Of a stretch of DNA of 64,000 nt, positions 38,416 to 47,489 are shown piece after piece. Source of the stretch: Microbacterium sp. AG1240 (lineage in GTDB: Bacteria > Actinomycetota > Actinomycetes > Actinomycetales > Microbacteriaceae); contig NZ_RBXJ01000001.1 in NCBI RefSeq assembly GCF_003635115.1, forward strand, positions 744,001 to 808,000, written 5' to 3'. Made by a program: the position numbers and the translations under genes. Positions within the stretch are counted from its first letter, which is position 1; every line of letters begins with the position of its first letter. A model generated the notes under the pieces. That model saw nothing but the letters and a program-made list of their open reading frames with translations, was not told where the DNA came from and searched no databases.

Positions 38416-39797
38416 CCCGATTCCCCGACGCCTGGTACCTCGTGCTGTCGAGCCGGCTCATCCCCGGACTCGACGGCGGATACACCGTGGCGACCCTGGC
38501 CCGCTCGCGGCAGATGAGGGAGGCCGGTGCCGAGATCGCGCTGCTGACGGTCGATCCGGGCGCGCCCGAGGCGCACGTCGAACACCGGTCGGAGTTCGTG
38601 CGTCGCGGGATGCTCGACGTGCCCGAACGCCTGCGCAATCTGTTCGACGAAGCATCCGACCCCCGTGGCGGTGGCGCGCCGTGGCTGCGTGAGGCCACTG
38701 TGCCCGGCGACGCCAACCCCTCGCTCTCATACCGGGACGTGACGGATGCTGCGGGCCGCGCGATCGTGTCGCTGCCGGTGATCACGGGCGACCCCGATTG
38801 GCACCTCACGACGGCACCCATCGTCGTGCGCGACGCGGACGGGTCATCCGTCGGTGTCATCGCCGGGTTCGGGGCCCTGTATCGCGCCTGGCTCGACCAC
38901 GTGGTCGCGGGGCTGCGCGGGCGGGTCGAGCGCCCGGTCGTCGTGATCTGCGAATCCCGCCAGCTCGGTGAACTGCTCAGCGGGTGGCGCGCACCCGCGG
39001 TGCGTCTGCTGCACACCGTGCACACCACGCACCTCGAGCCGCCGTTCACCGCCGATGCGCCCGTGAACCCGCTGTGGTCGCGGTGGTTCACCGTCGCCGA
39101 CCGCTTCGACGCGGTGCTGTGGCCGACCCCGTCGCAGCGTGACGACGTCGTCGAGCGGTTCGGCTCGTCGGGCGTTCACGCGGTCGTCCCGAATGCGGTG
39201 GTGCCCCCCGCATCCGTCGTCCCGATCGGGGCGCGCGAGCCCGGTCGGGTCGTCGTGGTCGGCCGGCTCGCGCCCGGGAAGCGCGTGGACCTCGCGATCC
39301 GCGCATTCGTCGGCGCGGCCGTGCCGGGTGCGACGCTCGACATCTACGGCGACGGGGCGGAGCGCGGGGCTCTCCAGGCGCTCATCGACGATCTCGGCGT
39401 CGGCGGAGCGGTCGTGCTGCGCGGTGCGACGGAGGACGTCGCCGGCGCGCTCGACGCCGCATCCGTCTATCTCTCGACCTCGGCTTTCGAGGGGCAGGGG
39501 CTCGCGCTCGCCGAGGCGCTGTCGCACGGCACCCCCGCGGTGGTGTTCGACATCCGCTACGGTCCGCGCGACATGCTGCGGGGCGGCGGGGGAGTGCTCG
39601 TGCCCGACGGCGACGTCGCCGCGCTCTCGGCCGCGCTGGCCGACGTGCTCGGCGACGCGGCGGTGCGCGACCGGCTGTCGGCGGAGGCCGTCGTCGCCGC
39701 GGCGCGGTTCGCCCCCGCCCCGACGATGGCTGCCCTCGCGGCCGTGGCCCGGCAGGCGCTCGACCGCGAGCCGCGGCGCTCGCCCGCCGTTCGCTGA
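38412..39797 (+). CDS. GT4-type glycosyltransferase
   Basis: A 461-residue GT-B-fold glycosyltransferase, cytosolic. The C-terminal nucleotide-sugar domain has RVVVVGRLAPGKRVDLAIRA (about 277-296) and the EX7E-type motif FEGQGLALAEALSHGTP (about 357-373). The N-terminal region is long and resembles poly(glycerol-phosphate) or accessory-Sec glycosyltransferases (TagE/GtfA-like), so a surface glycan or glycoprotein target is possible. The substrate is not known. Confidence 0.8.
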   Translation: MTRFPDAWYLVLSSRLIPGLDGGYTVATLARSRQMREAGAEIALLTVDPGAPEAHVEHRSEFVRRGMLDVPERLRNLFDEASDPRGGGAPWLREATVPGDANPSLSYRDVTDAAGRAIVSLPVITGDPDWHLTTAPIVVRDADGSSVGVIAGFGALYRAWLDHVVAGLRGRVERPVVVICESRQLGELLSGWRAPAVRLLHTVHTTHLEPPFTADAPVNPLWSRWFTVADRFDAVLWPTPSQRDDVVERFGSSGVHAVVPNAVVPPASVVPIGAREPGRVVVVGRLAPGKRVDLAIRAFVGAAVPGATLDIYGDGAERGALQALIDDLGVGGAVVLRGATEDVAGALDAASVYLSTSAFEGQGLALAEALSHGTPAVVFDIRYGPRDMLRGGGGVLVPDGDVAALSAALADVLGDAAVRDRLSAEAVVAAARFAPAPTMAALAAVARQALDREPRRSPAVR

Positions 39798-39930
39798 GCC
39801 CCCGCCCGCCGCTCGCTGGGCCGCGCCGCCTCCGTCTCCGCGGTGCGGTCGGCCGCGCGCTGCGGTTGGGCGCGCGCTGCGGTTGGGCGCGCGCATGGGG
39901 CTCGTGCCCCTTCCGTCGGGTCTGCCGACC

Positions 39931-40010
39931 GTACTCAGGATGATTGGCCGGGGAGGGCCGCGGAACCGCTCCACACCGCGGGGGTCGGTGGATTCTTCCT
40001 GAGATAGTGC
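39931..40010. repeat. Palindromic intergenic repeat, copy 3
   Basis: 80 bp from GTACTCAGGA (39931-39940) to CCTGAGATAGTGC (ending 40010). It belongs to a longer roughly 160-bp unit, beginning with GGCTCGTGCC, that is present three times between 39898 and 40380. Confidence 0.6.
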
Positions 40011-40096
40011 GGGGCGAGGGGCTTGATGAGGAGGAAGGGGATGAGGGAAGGGCGGGCGCGTGGGGGCTCGTGCCGCTTTCGTCGGCTTCTGTGACC

Positions 40097-40174
40097 GTAC
40101 TCAGGATGGTTGGCGCGCGAGGAGCCAAGACAGCGCGGATCGTGGCGGGCGGTGGATTCTTCCTGAGTTAGTGC
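40097..40174. repeat. Palindromic intergenic repeat, copy 4
   Basis: 78 bp from GTACTCAGGA to TCCTGAGTTAGTGC, 166 bp after copy 3 and on the same strand. The internal sequence is more diverged than the ends. Confidence 0.6.
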
Positions 40175-40255
40175 GGAGTGAGGGGCCTTGTGAGGGAGAA
40201 GGGGACGGGAGGGCGCGCGTGCGGCTCGTGCCCGGGTCAGTCGGCTTCGGCGACC

Positions 40256-40335
40256 GTACTCAGGATGGTTGGCCGAGGACGGGCGCGGAACCGCTCCAGA
40301 CCGCGGGGGTTGGCGGATTCTTCCTGAGTTAGTGC
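40256..40335. repeat. Palindromic intergenic repeat, copy 5
   Basis: 80 bp, 159 bp after copy 4. The internal part resembles copy 3 (GCGGAACCGCTCCA). The gap 39798-40485 contains this triple array and no gene that I can support. Confidence 0.6.
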
Positions 40336-40485
40336 GGAGTGAGGGGGGCCTTGTGATGGAGAAGGCGCAGGGGACAGGGAGGGCGGGCGCATGGGGGGGC
40401 GTGGCAAATGCGCGGGGGGATGCGGGCGCGCCGAGGGCAGGGGCGACGGAGCCGCGGACGCACTCGGGCGGGGGAGGAAAGACGC

Positions 40486-41709
40486 CTAGGCCCGCCCGGC
40501 CCACGGGTCGTAGTCGGCGAGCAGCGGCTCCTGCGGCGGGCGCTCCGCCTCGGGTACGTGCTGCAAGTTGACGCGCACGCGGTACCAGAGTGAACTCGAT
40601 CCGCGCATGCCGTCGATCATCACATCTGCGGGATGCAGCACGGCCGCCGCCCGCTCGTGCGCCGTCTTCCACGTCTCCAGGGCCTCGAGGGCCTCGGGCT
40701 TCGTCTTCGTGCGCGCCACCTCGATCAACGGCATCGTGGACGCGCGCCGACCCGAGCCGTCGGACGCTGCCGGCGGTTTGTCGGCGGGGCCCAGCTCGTC
40801 GGCGAGCCGCAGCAGGCCGTCGAGACGCCCGACCGCCTCGTCGATACCGCGGTGCGGGTCTCCGATGTCGCCGAAGCGCTCGAGCACGGTCGCGACGGTG
40901 AACTCCTCCGGGCGGCGCGCACGCACTTCGTCCCAGGCGAGCGGCGTCGACACGCGGGCATCGGGGAGGGGACGGATGCTGTACGCCGACGCCACCGTGC
41001 GGTCCTTGGCGTTCTGGTTGAAGTCGACGAAGACGCTCTCACCGCGCTCCTCCTTCCACCACCGCGCGGTCGCGAGGCCGGGCGCGCGGTTCTCGACCTC
41101 GCGCGCGAGGGTCTCGGCAGCCAGCCGCACCGCGGCGAAATCCCATTCGGGCGCGATGCGTACGAGGATGTGCAGGCCCCGCGACCCGCTCGTCTTCGGC
41201 CAGCCGACGAGACCGTGGTCGTCGAGCACGTCGCGGACGATCATCGCGACGTCCACGATCTGCGCCCACTCGACGCCCGGCATGGGGTCGAGATCCACCC
41301 GCAGTTCGTCGGGGTGGTCGAGATCCTCGGCACGTACCGGATGCGGGTTGAGGTCGAGGCATCCGAGGTTCGCGACCCAGGCGAGCCCGGCGGCGTCTCT
41401 GACGACGGTCTCTTCGGCGGAGGTGCCGCGCGCGTAATGCAGTGTCGCGGTATCGATGAAGTCGGGATGCTTCTCGGGCACCCGCTTCTGGAAGAACGCC
41501 TCCTCGTCGATGCCCTTCACGAAGCGCTTGAGCACCATCGGGCGCCCGCCCGCTCCGCGTAGCGCGCCGTCGGCGACGGCCACGTAATAGCGCACGATGT
41601 CGAGCTTCGTGAGCCCGGGGCCGGGGAACACCACGCGGTCGGGGCTGGTCACGCGCACCTCGTGACCGGCGATCTCGAGGGTCTCGGCGGGTGTCTTCGA
41701 CGGGCTCAT
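40486..41709 (-). CDS. LigD-type polymerase/primase-domain protein (longer form)
   Basis: A 407-residue protein of the archaeo-eukaryotic primase (PolDom) family found in bacterial LigD. Motif I is LRVDLDPMPG (metal-binding Asp pair, about residue 136), SGSRGLHILV follows (about 173), and WWKEERGESVFVDFNQNAKDRT contains the third Asp. A further 100 residues carry a helical C-terminal part. Such proteins add nucleotides at DNA ends during non-homologous end joining. Neither Ku nor a LigD ligase is fused or adjacent; a stand-alone ligase lies at 59-60 kb. Confidence 0.88.
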   Translation of the reverse strand: MSPSKTPAETLEIAGHEVRVTSPDRVVFPGPGLTKLDIVRYYVAVADGALRGAGGRPMVLKRFVKGIDEEAFFQKRVPEKHPDFIDTATLHYARGTSAEETVVRDAAGLAWVANLGCLDLNPHPVRAEDLDHPDELRVDLDPMPGVEWAQIVDVAMIVRDVLDDHGLVGWPKTSGSRGLHILVRIAPEWDFAAVRLAAETLAREVENRAPGLATARWWKEERGESVFVDFNQNAKDRTVASAYSIRPLPDARVSTPLAWDEVRARRPEEFTVATVLERFGDIGDPHRGIDEAVGRLDGLLRLADELGPADKPPAASDGSGRRASTMPLIEVARTKTKPEALEALETWKTAHERAAAVLHPADVMIDGMRGSSSLWYRVRVNLQHVPEAERPPQEPLLADYDPWAGRA

Positions 41710-41779
41710 GGCGCGAGGCTAGCCGGGTGCAGGATGCTGCGACCAGGCCTTGCGCTGTCGCGCCGTCGCGTCGGTCGTG

Positions 41780-41898
41780 GCTCCCCGCGCGCCGTCCGCG
41801 CAGTTCGCCCGGCTCCCCGCCGAGCCGTCCGCGCAGTTCGGTCGGCTCTCCGCGCGCCGTCCGCGCAGTTCAGTCGGTTCTCCGCCGAGCCGACTGCC
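41780..41898. repeat. Tandem repeat, about 32-bp unit, 3.6 copies
   Basis: Units beginning GCTC(C/T)CCGC and containing CCGTCCGCGCAGTTC lie at 41780-41811, 41812-41844, 41845-41876, and partly at 41877-41898. It is part of a 450-bp gap (41710-42160) without a gene. Confidence 0.65.
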
Positions 41899-41970
41899 AC
41901 AGCATCCGTCGAGTGACCCTACAGATCGGTGCGGTCATACGCAGGAATGCGCCACATTCTGGACAACGAG

Positions 41971-42126
41971 GGCGGAAGCGGGCCGGGCGGAAGCGGGCCG
42001 GGCGGAAGCGGGCCGGGCGGAACGGGGCCGGGGGGAACGGGGCCGGGGGGAACGGGGCCGGGCGGAAACGACGAGGGGGCCGGGCGGAAACGACGAAGGG
42101 GCCGGGCGGAAACGACGAAGGGGCCG
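41971..42126. repeat. Minisatellite: six 15-bp and three 22-bp units
   Basis: Six consecutive 15-bp units (41971-42060; GGCGGAAGCGGGCCG and close variants) are followed by three 22-bp units (42061-42126; GGCGGAAACGACGAAGGGGC plus CG). The 22-mer is the 15-mer with a 7-bp insertion. There are no spacers, so it is not a CRISPR array. Confidence 0.85.
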
Positions 42127-42148
42127 TCCGGAACGGACGACCCCTTCG
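42116..42148 (-). terminator. Terminator of the Bax-inhibitor-1 gene
   Basis: Arms CGAAGGGG-C-CGTCCG (42116-42130) and CGGACG-A-CCCCTTCG (42134-42148) with a GAA loop lie 12 nt past the stop on the minus strand. The left arm is built from the last minisatellite unit. Confidence 0.7.
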
Positions 42149-42160
42149 TGCGAGCGGTGG

Positions 42161-43060
42161 CTAGTTGCTGCCGCGGATGATCGCGATCATGCGGAGGATC
42201 TCGACGTAGAGCCAGATGACCGTGACCATGATGCCGAAGGCGGCCTTCCAGGCGAACTTCCGGGGAGCCCCGTTGCGCACGCCCTGCTGGATCTGATCGA
42301 AGTCGAGCACCAGCGAGTACGCGGCCATGATGACCACGAGCACACCGAGGATGAGGCCGATCGGAATGCCGGCGATGGTGGCCGAACGCAGACCGAACAT
42401 CTGGTCGGCGGGCAGGACACCGAAGAGCATGAGGCCGACGTTCAGGAGGCTGAACACCAGGTATCCGATCATCGCGATCATGAAGATCTTCGTGGCTCGC
42501 TTCGAGGCGCGGATCTTGCCGCTGGCGAAGAGGGCCAGGGTGACGCCGACGACCGACACGGTCGCGAGGGTCGCCTGCACGACGATGCCCGGCATCATGA
42601 ACTCGAAGTAGGCCGAGATGCCACCGACGAAGAGGCCCTGGAACGCGGCGTACGCCATGATCAGCGGTGCCGAGGGCTGCTTCTTGAAGATGTTGACCAT
42701 GGCGAGCACGAAGCCGCCGAGGGCGCCGATGAGCCACGGTGCGACGTTGGGCTGGGGGTTGGCGGGCGTGACACTGGACATCGTCCAGATCCATCCGCCG
42801 ACCGCGACGACGAGCATGACCGCGAAGAGAGCGATCGTCTTGTAGACGGTGTCCTCGTACGTCATGCGGTCGGTCTGCTGGGCGCCGGCCGACGGGGCGG
42901 CGAACTTGCCCTCGAGCTCGGCGCTGGTGGCGGCGGGGGGCGGCGCATACTGCGTCTGACCGTTGCCCAGGCGCGCAGCCTGCGAGCCACCGGGGTAGGT
43001 CTGAACGGCGCGCGGGTCCTGGAACGCCGGGTTGTTGAAGGCCGGGTTGTTGAGGGCCAC
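42161..43060 (-). CDS. Bax inhibitor-1/YccA-family membrane protein
   Basis: A 299-residue membrane protein. The first 70 residues are polar with NNPAFNNPAFQDP, common in actinobacterial members. Seven hydrophobic segments follow (residues about 75-295), ending LYVEILRMIAIIRGSN. Bacterial relatives such as YetJ behave as pH-sensitive calcium leaks, but the role here is unknown. GTG 43060 is preferred over GTG 43069 because GGAG lies about 10 nt upstream of it. Confidence 0.88.
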   Translation of the reverse strand: MALNNPAFNNPAFQDPRAVQTYPGGSQAARLGNGQTQYAPPPAATSAELEGKFAAPSAGAQQTDRMTYEDTVYKTIALFAVMLVVAVGGWIWTMSSVTPANPQPNVAPWLIGALGGFVLAMVNIFKKQPSAPLIMAYAAFQGLFVGGISAYFEFMMPGIVVQATLATVSVVGVTLALFASGKIRASKRATKIFMIAMIGYLVFSLLNVGLMLFGVLPADQMFGLRSATIAGIPIGLILGVLVVIMAAYSLVLDFDQIQQGVRNGAPRKFAWKAAFGIMVTVIWLYVEILRMIAIIRGSN

Positions 43061-43192
43061 TGCTCTCACACTCCAAAATCGGGGTTGATCTACAGCACCG
43101 TGCTGTAGATCAACACTAGCCGACGCCCTCCCCGCCGTCGCGGGGTGCTGCTGTGAGGACACCATGAGCGAGCCGGCCGCTAACGTGAAGAC

Positions 43193-44191
43193 GTGACCGC
43201 ACCCCTCGTCATCGGGCACCGTGGCGCCCCGGGCTACCGTCCCGAGCACACCGCGTCGTCGTACGAGCTGGCGATCGCGATGGGGGCCGACGCGGTGGAG
43301 CCCGACGTCGTCGTCTCGCGCGACGGTGTGCTCGTGGTGCGGCACGACAGCGAGATCGGAGCCACGACCGATGTCTCGCAGCATCCGGTGTTCGCCTCGC
43401 GTCGGACCACCAAGGAGATCGACGGCGAGATGCTCACCGGCTGGTTCGCCGAGGACTTCACGTGGGCCGAGCTCGCCACCCTCCGATGCCGGGAGCGGCT
43501 GTCGACGTTGCGCCCCGGGAGCGCGGCCTTCGACGATTCCGAGCCCATGCTGCGCCTGAGCGATCTCGTCGATCTCGTGCGCGACGCCGGGTCGGCGCGG
43601 GGGAGACCGGTCGGGTTGGTCGTCGAGATCAAGCACGCGACCGCTCTCGGTCGGCTCGGCCACCGGCTCGACCAGCTGGTGTTCGACGAGCTCCGCGGCC
43701 TCGGCGACGATGTTCCGCTCATGGTCGAGTCGTTCGAGTCGACCGTGCTGACCGCTCTCCGCGAGCGCGGTCTCGCCGCCGAGTACATCTACCTGCTCGC
43801 CGCCGACGGCCGTCCGTCCGACCTCGTCGCCTCGCTCGGGGAGGCCGCACCGTCGTACGCGCAGACGGCGGCGCCCGCCGGGCTGGATGCGCTCGCGGGC
43901 CGGTTCGACGGAATCAGCGTCGACAAGCGGATGATCCTGGCTCCCGATGCGGCCGGACGTGCGAGGGGACCCAGCCGCGTCGTCGCGGATGCGCACGAGC
44001 GGGGGCTGCGCGTCTTCACGTGGACGTGCCGCCCTGAGAACGCCTTCCTCGTGCCGGAGTTCCGATCCGGCACCGACGACGGTGCCTTCGGCCGGTACGA
44101 AGAGGAGTGGGCGGTGATCCGGGATGCTGAGCCCGACGGTGTCTTCGCCGACCACGCCGATCTCGCCGTAGCCATCTTCCGCGGCGAGTGA
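43193..44191 (+). CDS. Glycerophosphodiester phosphodiesterase family protein
   Basis: A 332-residue TIM-barrel phosphodiesterase without a signal peptide. HRGAPGYRPEHT holds the first catalytic His and Glu (residues about 9-20), GADAVEPDVVVSRDGVLVVRHD the metal-binding Glu/Asp and second His. It would release glycerol-3-phosphate from lipid head groups. The GTG start lies 6 nt after TAACGT (43181-43186), a leaderless arrangement. Confidence 0.9.
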   Translation: MTAPLVIGHRGAPGYRPEHTASSYELAIAMGADAVEPDVVVSRDGVLVVRHDSEIGATTDVSQHPVFASRRTTKEIDGEMLTGWFAEDFTWAELATLRCRERLSTLRPGSAAFDDSEPMLRLSDLVDLVRDAGSARGRPVGLVVEIKHATALGRLGHRLDQLVFDELRGLGDDVPLMVESFESTVLTALRERGLAAEYIYLLAADGRPSDLVASLGEAAPSYAQTAAPAGLDALAGRFDGISVDKRMILAPDAAGRARGPSRVVADAHERGLRVFTWTCRPENAFLVPEFRSGTDDGAFGRYEEEWAVIRDAEPDGVFADHADLAVAIFRGE

Positions 44192-44282
44192 GACGCGCGC
44201 CGGTCAGCGCCGTCGTGCGGGTGTGTGTCGGGCGGTGACGCGCGTCGCGCCGCCGCGCGCCGGTCATCCGTACGGTGGAGCG

Positions 44283-45656
44283 GTGGCCACCGCTTTCGTG
44301 AAGACGCTCCGTGACCTCCTCCCCGACGGGGCGGTGATCGACGATCCGCGGATCGTGGCGCAGCACGCGTCCGACGCGTCGCGCACGACCCCGCCGGTCG
44401 CCGCCGTGGTGGTGCGGCCACGCTCGACGGACGAGGTCTCCGCCGTTCTGCGCGCCGCGAACGACGCGGGCATACCCGTCGTGCCGCAGGGCGCGCGGTC
44501 GGGTCTCGTCGGGGCGGCGGCGGCGATCGAGGGCGCCGTGCTCCTCGACCTCGGCGCGCTCGACCGCATCGTGCGCATCGACCCCGTCGACCGCGTCGCC
44601 GTCGTCCAGCCGGGGGTCGTCGTCGCCGACCTGCAGCGCGCGGTGGCGGCGGTGGGGCTCTTCTACCCGCCCGACCCCGCCTCGGCCGACTGGGCGTCGA
44701 TCGGCGGCACGATCGCGACCAACGCGGGCGGCATGCGCTGCGTCAAGTACGGGGTGACCCGCGACGCGGTCCGCAGCCTCGAAGTGGTGCTCGCCGACGG
44801 CGAGGTGGTGCGCACCAGAGCCGAGACCGTCAAGGGCGTCGCCGGACTCGACCTCACGAGTCTGTTCGTGGGGTCGGAGGGGACCCTCGGTGTCATCACC
44901 GAGGCGACCCTCGCCCTGCGCCCCGCGCCCGGCCCGAGCAGGGGGGTGTCTGCCGTCTTCCGCGACGCGGCCTCGGCATTCGCGGCGGCGAACGTCGTCG
45001 CCTCGGGCTCCCGACTGCCGTCGACGCTCGAGTTCCTCGACGAGGTGGCGCTGCGCGGCATCCGTCTCGTGCGTCCCGAGCTCGGCATCCCCGAGCACGC
45101 GCAGGCGTGGCTGCTGGCCGTCACCGACGAAGCGATCGGGAGCGCCGACGACCTCGACGGTTTCGAAGCCGCGTTCCGCGCGCACGGGGCGGAGACCGTC
45201 ACGCGCGCCGATGACGCGGACGGGCTGGATCACCTGTTCGCCGCCCGTCGTGCGCTGAGTCCCGCTCTCGTCGCCGTCCGGGGCGGGGCGACCCACGGCG
45301 ACCTCGCCGTACCCCGGTCACAGCTGCCCGCGATCGCCGACGCCGTGGTCGAGCTGCGGGCGCGCCTCGGGGTGGAGATCAGCCTCGCCGGGCACGTGGG
45401 TGACGGCAACCTGCACCCGACGGTCGTGTTCGATCCGGCAGACGCCGACGAGACCGCGCGGGCGCGGGCGGCCGAGCGCGAACTGCTCGTGCTGGCTCAG
45501 CGACTCGGGGGAACGGTCGCCGGCGAGCACGGCATCGGCTCGGTGAAGCTCCACGCGGTCGACGGCGAGGTGCCGCCCCGCATCCGCGAACTGCAGCGTG
45601 CCGTCAAGGTCGTGTTCGACCCGAGGGGGACCCTCAACCCCGGGCGGAAGCTCTGA
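44283..45656 (+). CDS. FAD-binding oxidase of the GlcD/D-lactate dehydrogenase type
   Basis: A 457-residue flavoprotein. The FAD domain has VVPQGARSGLVGAAAAIEG (residues about 74-92) and IGGTIATNAGGMRCVKYGVT (about 140-159). The C-terminal cap has GHVGDGNLHPTVVF and GEHGIGSVK, as in GlcD and D-2-hydroxyacid dehydrogenases. The substrate is probably a D-2-hydroxy acid. GTG 44283 lies 6 nt after TACGGT (44271-44276) and is preferred over an upstream ATG at 44223. Its end overlaps the convergent aminotransferase by 23 bp. Confidence 0.88.
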   Translation: MATAFVKTLRDLLPDGAVIDDPRIVAQHASDASRTTPPVAAVVVRPRSTDEVSAVLRAANDAGIPVVPQGARSGLVGAAAAIEGAVLLDLGALDRIVRIDPVDRVAVVQPGVVVADLQRAVAAVGLFYPPDPASADWASIGGTIATNAGGMRCVKYGVTRDAVRSLEVVLADGEVVRTRAETVKGVAGLDLTSLFVGSEGTLGVITEATLALRPAPGPSRGVSAVFRDAASAFAAANVVASGSRLPSTLEFLDEVALRGIRLVRPELGIPEHAQAWLLAVTDEAIGSADDLDGFEAAFRAHGAETVTRADDADGLDHLFAARRALSPALVAVRGGATHGDLAVPRSQLPAIADAVVELRARLGVEISLAGHVGDGNLHPTVVFDPADADETARARAAERELLVLAQRLGGTVAGEHGIGSVKLHAVDGEVPPRIRELQRAVKVVFDPRGTLNPGRKL

Positions 45657-46824
45657 CCGCGCCGAACGCCGTGAGGCGCTCGACCAACTCGGTCAGCGTC
45701 GCGTCGTCGTGGACGAGTCCGACGCGGAAGAAGCCGCGTCCGCGCTCGCCGAACCCGTCGCCGGGCGCGACCGCCACGCGCTGCTCCTCCCGGAGCCTGC
45801 GTGCGAAGTCCGCAGCATCCGCCCCACCGGGCACCCGCACCCAGACGAAGAACGTGCCCTCGGGCTCGAAGACCTCCCACCCGGCGGCGCGCAGCCCCGC
45901 GACGACGAGGTCGCGCCGCCGGCGGTAGATGCCGACGAGCTCTGCGGCGGCGCTCTGGTCGCCGTCGAGGGCGGCCGTGGCCGCGACCTGCGTCGCGCCG
46001 AACATCGTGCTGAACGCGTGCGCCTGGTAGCGCGCCATCGCGTCGATGATGGAGGCGTTGCCGGCCGCGAAGCCGAACCGCCACCCGGCCATGCTGTACG
46101 TCTTCGACAACGTCTGCAGCTCGACGGTGACATCGAGCCCGGCGTCGAACGCGAGCGCCGACAGCGGGCGACGGTCGTCGAAACCGAGCGACGAGTAGGC
46201 GAAGTCGTGCACGAACGCCGCGCCCGTCCGACGTGCGAAGGCGAGCGCCCGCTCCATCGTCTCGGGCGTCGCCAGAGCCCCGGTCGGATTGTTCGGGTAG
46301 TTCAGCACGAGCACGCTCGCATCGCTCACGGCGTCGAGCGTGGCGAATCGCGGCTGGAACGACGGTGCGTCGAGGGGCAGCGAGACGACGGATGCTTCGG
46401 CCAGGTCGGCGGCGGAGAGGTACAGCGGGTACCCGGGGTCGGGCAGCACGACGTTCGTGCCCGGATCGGCGAGCGCGATGACCGACGCCATGATGGCCTC
46501 GTGCGAGCCGTGGAAGATGGCGACCTGCGCGTCGGGGTCGATCTGCACACCGTGGTCGTCGCGGTAGCGTTTCGCGATCGCCCGACGCACCCCCGGACGC
46601 CCGATCGACGACGGGTAGCGGTGGTTCACCGGGTCGGCGACGGCCCGCTGCATCGCGGCCACGATGTGCTCCGGCGTCGGGAGGTCGGGATTGCCCTTCG
46701 ACACGTCGATCACCGGCGGTCCGGGCTCCGCGCGCAGGCGCGCGATCTCGCGGTCCATGGCGCCCCAGAAGTTCGGGGGTAGGGCGCGCACCCGGCGCGC
46801 GGGGGAGAAGTCGGCCACCGTCAC
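45634..46824 (-). CDS. PLP-dependent class I/II aminotransferase
   Basis: A 396-residue fold-type I aminotransferase. It contains KGNPDLPTPEHIVAAM (about 47-62), PDPGYPLY, LNYPNNPTGA (about 175) and the cofactor lysine in QTLSKTYSMAGWRFGF (about 233-248). The pattern resembles LL-diaminopimelate or MalY/PatB-like and methionine-related aminotransferases. The GTG start overlaps the stop of metI (GTGA), so it is the last gene of a metQ-metN-metI run, and a role in methionine or other sulfur amino-acid metabolism is likely but not proven. Confidence 0.87.
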   Translation of the reverse strand: MTVADFSPARRVRALPPNFWGAMDREIARLRAEPGPPVIDVSKGNPDLPTPEHIVAAMQRAVADPVNHRYPSSIGRPGVRRAIAKRYRDDHGVQIDPDAQVAIFHGSHEAIMASVIALADPGTNVVLPDPGYPLYLSAADLAEASVVSLPLDAPSFQPRFATLDAVSDASVLVLNYPNNPTGALATPETMERALAFARRTGAAFVHDFAYSSLGFDDRRPLSALAFDAGLDVTVELQTLSKTYSMAGWRFGFAAGNASIIDAMARYQAHAFSTMFGATQVAATAALDGDQSAAAELVGIYRRRRDLVVAGLRAAGWEVFEPEGTFFVWVRVPGGADAADFARRLREEQRVAVAPGDGFGERGRGFFRVGLVHDDATLTELVERLTAFGAVRASARG

Positions 46825-47489
46825 CGCCGCCGGTACCGGCGCGCGATCGCCGACCCCGTCATCTGGATGCCCTGCACCAGCACGATCAGAGTGACGCACG
46901 TGAGCACCATGGCGAAGCCGTCGTAGCGCTGGTAGCCGTACGACAGCGCCAGGTCGCCGATGCCGCCGGCGCCGACCGTGCCCGCCATCGCGGTGGCGTC
47001 GATGAGTCCGACCGTGGCGATCGTGATCGCCAGGATCAACGAGCTGCGCGCTTCGGGAAGGAGGAAGCGGCGGAAGATCTGCCACGGCGAGGCGCCCATC
47101 GAGCGGGCGGCCTCGATGACCCCCTGCGGCACTTCCAGCAACGAGTTCTCGACCAGGCGTCCGATGTAGGGGGCGATCATGACCGTCAGCGGCACGATGG
47201 CGGCCCACACTCCGATGCTCGTGCCGACGAGCAGGCGGGTGAAGGGCAGGATCGCCACGAGCAGCACGATGAACGGCAGCGACCGGGCGATGTTCACGAA
47301 CACGCCCAGCACGATGTTGGCGGGCCTGTTCTGCAGGATGCCGCCGGGTCGCGTGAGCGCGAGGAAGGTGCCGATCGCGACCCCGAGGATCGACCCGAAC
47401 ACGAGGGCGAACCCCAGCATCTGCAGGGTCTCACCGATCGCCTTCAGGAAGATGTCGGGCGTGATGAGGGTCCAGCGGTCGCCGTTCAT
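46821..47489 (-). CDS. metI: Methionine ABC transporter permease
   Basis: A 222-residue permease with five hydrophobic segments. It has the EAARSMGASPWQIFRRFLLPEA coupling loop (about 126-147) and IATVGLIDATAMAGTVGAGGIGDLA, usual for MetI. It forms a homodimer channel driven by MetN. It overlaps metN (ATGA) and the aminotransferase (GTGA). Confidence 0.93.
   Translation of the reverse strand: MNGDRWTLITPDIFLKAIGETLQMLGFALVFGSILGVAIGTFLALTRPGGILQNRPANIVLGVFVNIARSLPFIVLLVAILPFTRLLVGTSIGVWAAIVPLTVMIAPYIGRLVENSLLEVPQGVIEAARSMGASPWQIFRRFLLPEARSSLILAITIATVGLIDATAMAGTVGAGGIGDLALSYGYQRYDGFAMVLTCVTLIVLVQGIQMTGSAIARRYRRR

Noticed and set aside
41971..42126. A CRISPR array
   Set aside because: Units are contiguous with no spacers, unit length is 15 or 22 bp, and no cas gene is nearby.
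41750..43108. A plus-strand open frame with a GPGGSGPGG collagen-like run
   Set aside because: The run is just the minisatellite read in one frame; the rest is antisense to the Bax-inhibitor-1 gene.
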